Below are positions 34,277 through 35,662 of a stretch of 35,662 nucleotides of DNA, piece by piece; position 1 is the first letter of the stretch, and each line of letters begins with the position of its first letter. Position numbers and translations under genes: made by a program. Below the pieces are notes generated by a model. The model had not been told where the DNA came from, did not search any database, and saw only the letters and a list, made by a program, of their open reading frames with translations. The DNA comes from Betaproteobacteria bacterium (GTDB lineage: Bacteria; Acidobacteriota; Terriglobia; Acidiferrales; UBA7541). The stretch is from the NCBI GenBank assembly GCA_903970165.1, contig CAJCHZ010000021.1:1-35662 (forward strand), written 5' to 3'.

Positions 34277-35463
34277 GCCCAAAGGTTCAGACCGGCCGCT
34301 ACGAAATCATCGAGACTTTGGGATGCGGCGCAACCAGCCGCGTCGACAAAGCACGCGACATGATCATTGGCCGCACCGTCGCGGTGAAATCATTTCTTCA
34401 GGGCTTTGGCAGGAACAGTGAACAGCAGTTCCTAAGCGAAGCGCAAACCATCGGCCAGCTTTCGCACAGCTCCATCGCACAGCTCTATGACATCGGGACA
34501 GACACAGGAGGTGCACCATTCCTGGTCATGGAATTTGTTTCCGGGCAGAATCTCGAGCAACTGCTTGGGCATTCCCGGATTTCATTTACCACCGCCGCCA
34601 TTTGGGCCGCCGATCTAGCTTCGGCGCTCTCTTGCGCGCACCGCGCTGGAATCATCCATGGCGACGTAAAGCCCAGCAATATTCGCGTCACCGAAGATGA
34701 CAAAGTGAAGCTCGTCGATTTCGGAATCGCGCGATTCGCCTCGCAAGTCACAGGATCCGACCGCGTGCTCGGTACCCCGGCTTATCTTTCACCCGAACAA
34801 ATCGAAGGCAAAAAGCAGGACGGTCGTTCCGATCTTTTTTCGCTGGGAGTTGTGCTCTACGAAATGATTACCGGTGTGCGGCCTTTCACCGGCGATTCCC
34901 TCGGTGATGTCTGCGCGCAAATTCTTACGGCCACTCCCATACCGCCGACCAGGCTCAACCCGTCGGCGCCCGCGGCCCTCGATCGAATCATTGAGCGCTG
35001 CCTCGCCAAAAACCCGGAGGAGCGCTATCCGTCCGGCAACGATCTTGCGCGCGCTCTTTATCTTGTGGCGCGCTGCGGAAATAAGCTGACCTCGGAGCCG
35101 AAAAAGTCTTACTGGTTCCTGCGTCCAGCTCATCCGCGCGATCTTTTGGCCATTGCGTCAGCGGTTCTGCTGCTCATGGGCGCGCTCGTCGCCGGAGGCT
35201 CTATACGCGATTGGTTCCGGGCTCAGTCCACCCCGTCCATCGCCGCGGTCCAGTCAAAGCCGCCGGGAGACTTGACGCCTCCAACACAGACCAGGACACT
35301 CGCGAATCCGGAAGAGGCCGTTCCGGCAAAAAGCGCCGCGCTGAACACTCCGAAACCGGCGAAAAAGGCGACGGCGCATCGTCAAGACGCCGCCCCTCCG
35401 GTGCGGCAGGCGAGCGAGGCTTCTTCGCCTGCTCCGCTTACGGACCCTGCCCGGATTAATTAA
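34273..35463 (+). CDS. Membrane-anchored PknB-type Ser/Thr protein kinase
   Basis: 396 aa. Kinase domain about 9-280: P-loop LGCGATSRV, VAVK Lys39, HGDVKPSN (Asp131, Asn136), DFG (149-151), GTPAYLSPEQ. A transmembrane helix follows (about 295-315, LAIASAVLLLMGALVAGG), then a Pro/Ala/Lys-rich outside tail of about 80 residues without a known sensor domain. It is clearly a paralogue of the preceding kinase: the same opening GRYEII, the same HGD loop and the shared SLGVVLYEM. Tandem duplication with gain or loss of the anchor is likely. ATGA overlap indicates coupled translation. Confidence 0.95.
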   Translation: MSPKVQTGRYEIIETLGCGATSRVDKARDMIIGRTVAVKSFLQGFGRNSEQQFLSEAQTIGQLSHSSIAQLYDIGTDTGGAPFLVMEFVSGQNLEQLLGHSRISFTTAAIWAADLASALSCAHRAGIIHGDVKPSNIRVTEDDKVKLVDFGIARFASQVTGSDRVLGTPAYLSPEQIEGKKQDGRSDLFSLGVVLYEMITGVRPFTGDSLGDVCAQILTATPIPPTRLNPSAPAALDRIIERCLAKNPEERYPSGNDLARALYLVARCGNKLTSEPKKSYWFLRPAHPRDLLAIASAVLLLMGALVAGGSIRDWFRAQSTPSIAAVQSKPPGDLTPPTQTRTLANPEEAVPAKSAALNTPKPAKKATAHRQDAAPPVRQASEASSPAPLTDPARIN

Positions 35464-35542
35464 CTTAATTGTTCTGTATATTTCCGCGGTTCGGCTTGTA
35501 TAAGCAGCAATACAAGCCCGGACTACTCCTACGAAAATACCC

Positions 35543-35662
35543 TCAGGCGGTCTGAGCAAGCGGCTCCAAGGTCACTTTGTGGCCCAGACGTTCCAGCCGC
35601 CTGACCAAGGATCGGCGAATGCGGTTCATGTCGATCCGGTCAAAGTGGTCCGCACCGAGTTC
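35543..35662 (-). CDS. 3' end of a leftward gene cut by the window edge, possibly a transposase
   Basis: Read leftward from the edge, an open frame gives ELGADHFDRIDMNRIRR, SLVRRLERLGHKVTLEPLAQTA and a stop at 35543 (39 residues). The GAD-FD start and the RRLERLGxKVTLEP ending resemble C-termini of some insertion-sequence transposases, recalled by eye only. No terminal inverted repeat can be checked without the missing sequence. It is convergent with the kinase gene. Confidence 0.4.
   Translation of the reverse strand, partial: ELGADHFDRIDMNRIRRSLVRRLERLGHKVTLEPLAQTA

Noticed and set aside
33380..34282. A 300-aa open frame opposite the first kinase
   Set aside because: All kinase motifs are on the + strand; the reverse reading has no family likeness.
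1..35662. tRNA, rRNA and CRISPR arrays
   Set aside because: No cloverleaf, rRNA core or regularly spaced repeat was seen by eye; a covariance-model scan would be decisive for small RNAs.

Overview
The window looks like a chromosomal segment of a Gram-negative, GC-rich soil-type bacterium, most likely an Acidobacteriota member. LpxC and GlmU show a lipid A outer membrane. Several proteins (a PstS with an extra N-terminal domain, a CGNR regulator, Cys-His-Asp transglutaminase, PknB-type kinases, class II NrdJ) fit that phylum. The assignment is inferred from gene style, not from a marker gene. No tRNA, rRNA, CRISPR array or complete mobile element was found; a short partial frame at the right edge might be a transposase end.

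Region 1 (1-2950) holds a Cys-rich unknown protein, a small membrane protein and a VOC protein, all leftward. Facing them is a rightward Cdd1-like helix-hairpin-helix/PadR pair with a palindromic candidate operator over its promoter. Region 2 (3009-12916) is a leftward array of nine genes, lpxC-glmU-VOC-purQ-DUF2251-like-purL-purF-lepB-purM. It mixes lipid A/UDP-GlcNAc synthesis, de novo purine synthesis and signal peptidase I, with short gaps and two overlaps. Head to head with lpxC, region 3 (13149-15644) encodes an S41 C-terminal-processing-protease homologue that seems to have lost its catalytic Ser and Lys, then a YibQ-type divergent polysaccharide deacetylase.

Region 4 (15641-21514) holds a CPBP membrane protease, a CGNR regulator, a Ste24-type M48 protease, a frameshifted and internally deleted gene, a periplasmic transglutaminase-like protein and a Pro/Ala-rich coiled-coil secreted protein. 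Region 5 (21667-26744) holds an ABC ATPase/permease pair overlapping by 4 bp, a 73-aa zinc-ribbon protein, a DUF3224 protein divergent from an AraC regulator, and a DUF3455 exported protein.

Region 6 (26849-32451) holds a PstS-like phosphate-binding protein with an extra N-terminal domain, and a leftward unit of B12-dependent ribonucleotide reductase (nrdJ) plus a small unknown gene ending at a strong intrinsic terminator. nrdJ has a good promoter about 450 bp upstream, implying a leader of roughly 416 nt with competing hairpins. Region 7 (32585-35463) holds an exported Cys-x5-Arg phosphatase and two tandem Ser/Thr kinases, one soluble and one membrane-anchored.

The best leads are the apparent S41 pseudoprotease, the structured nrdJ leader, the unknown gene translationally coupled between purQ and purL, and the PstS fusion.
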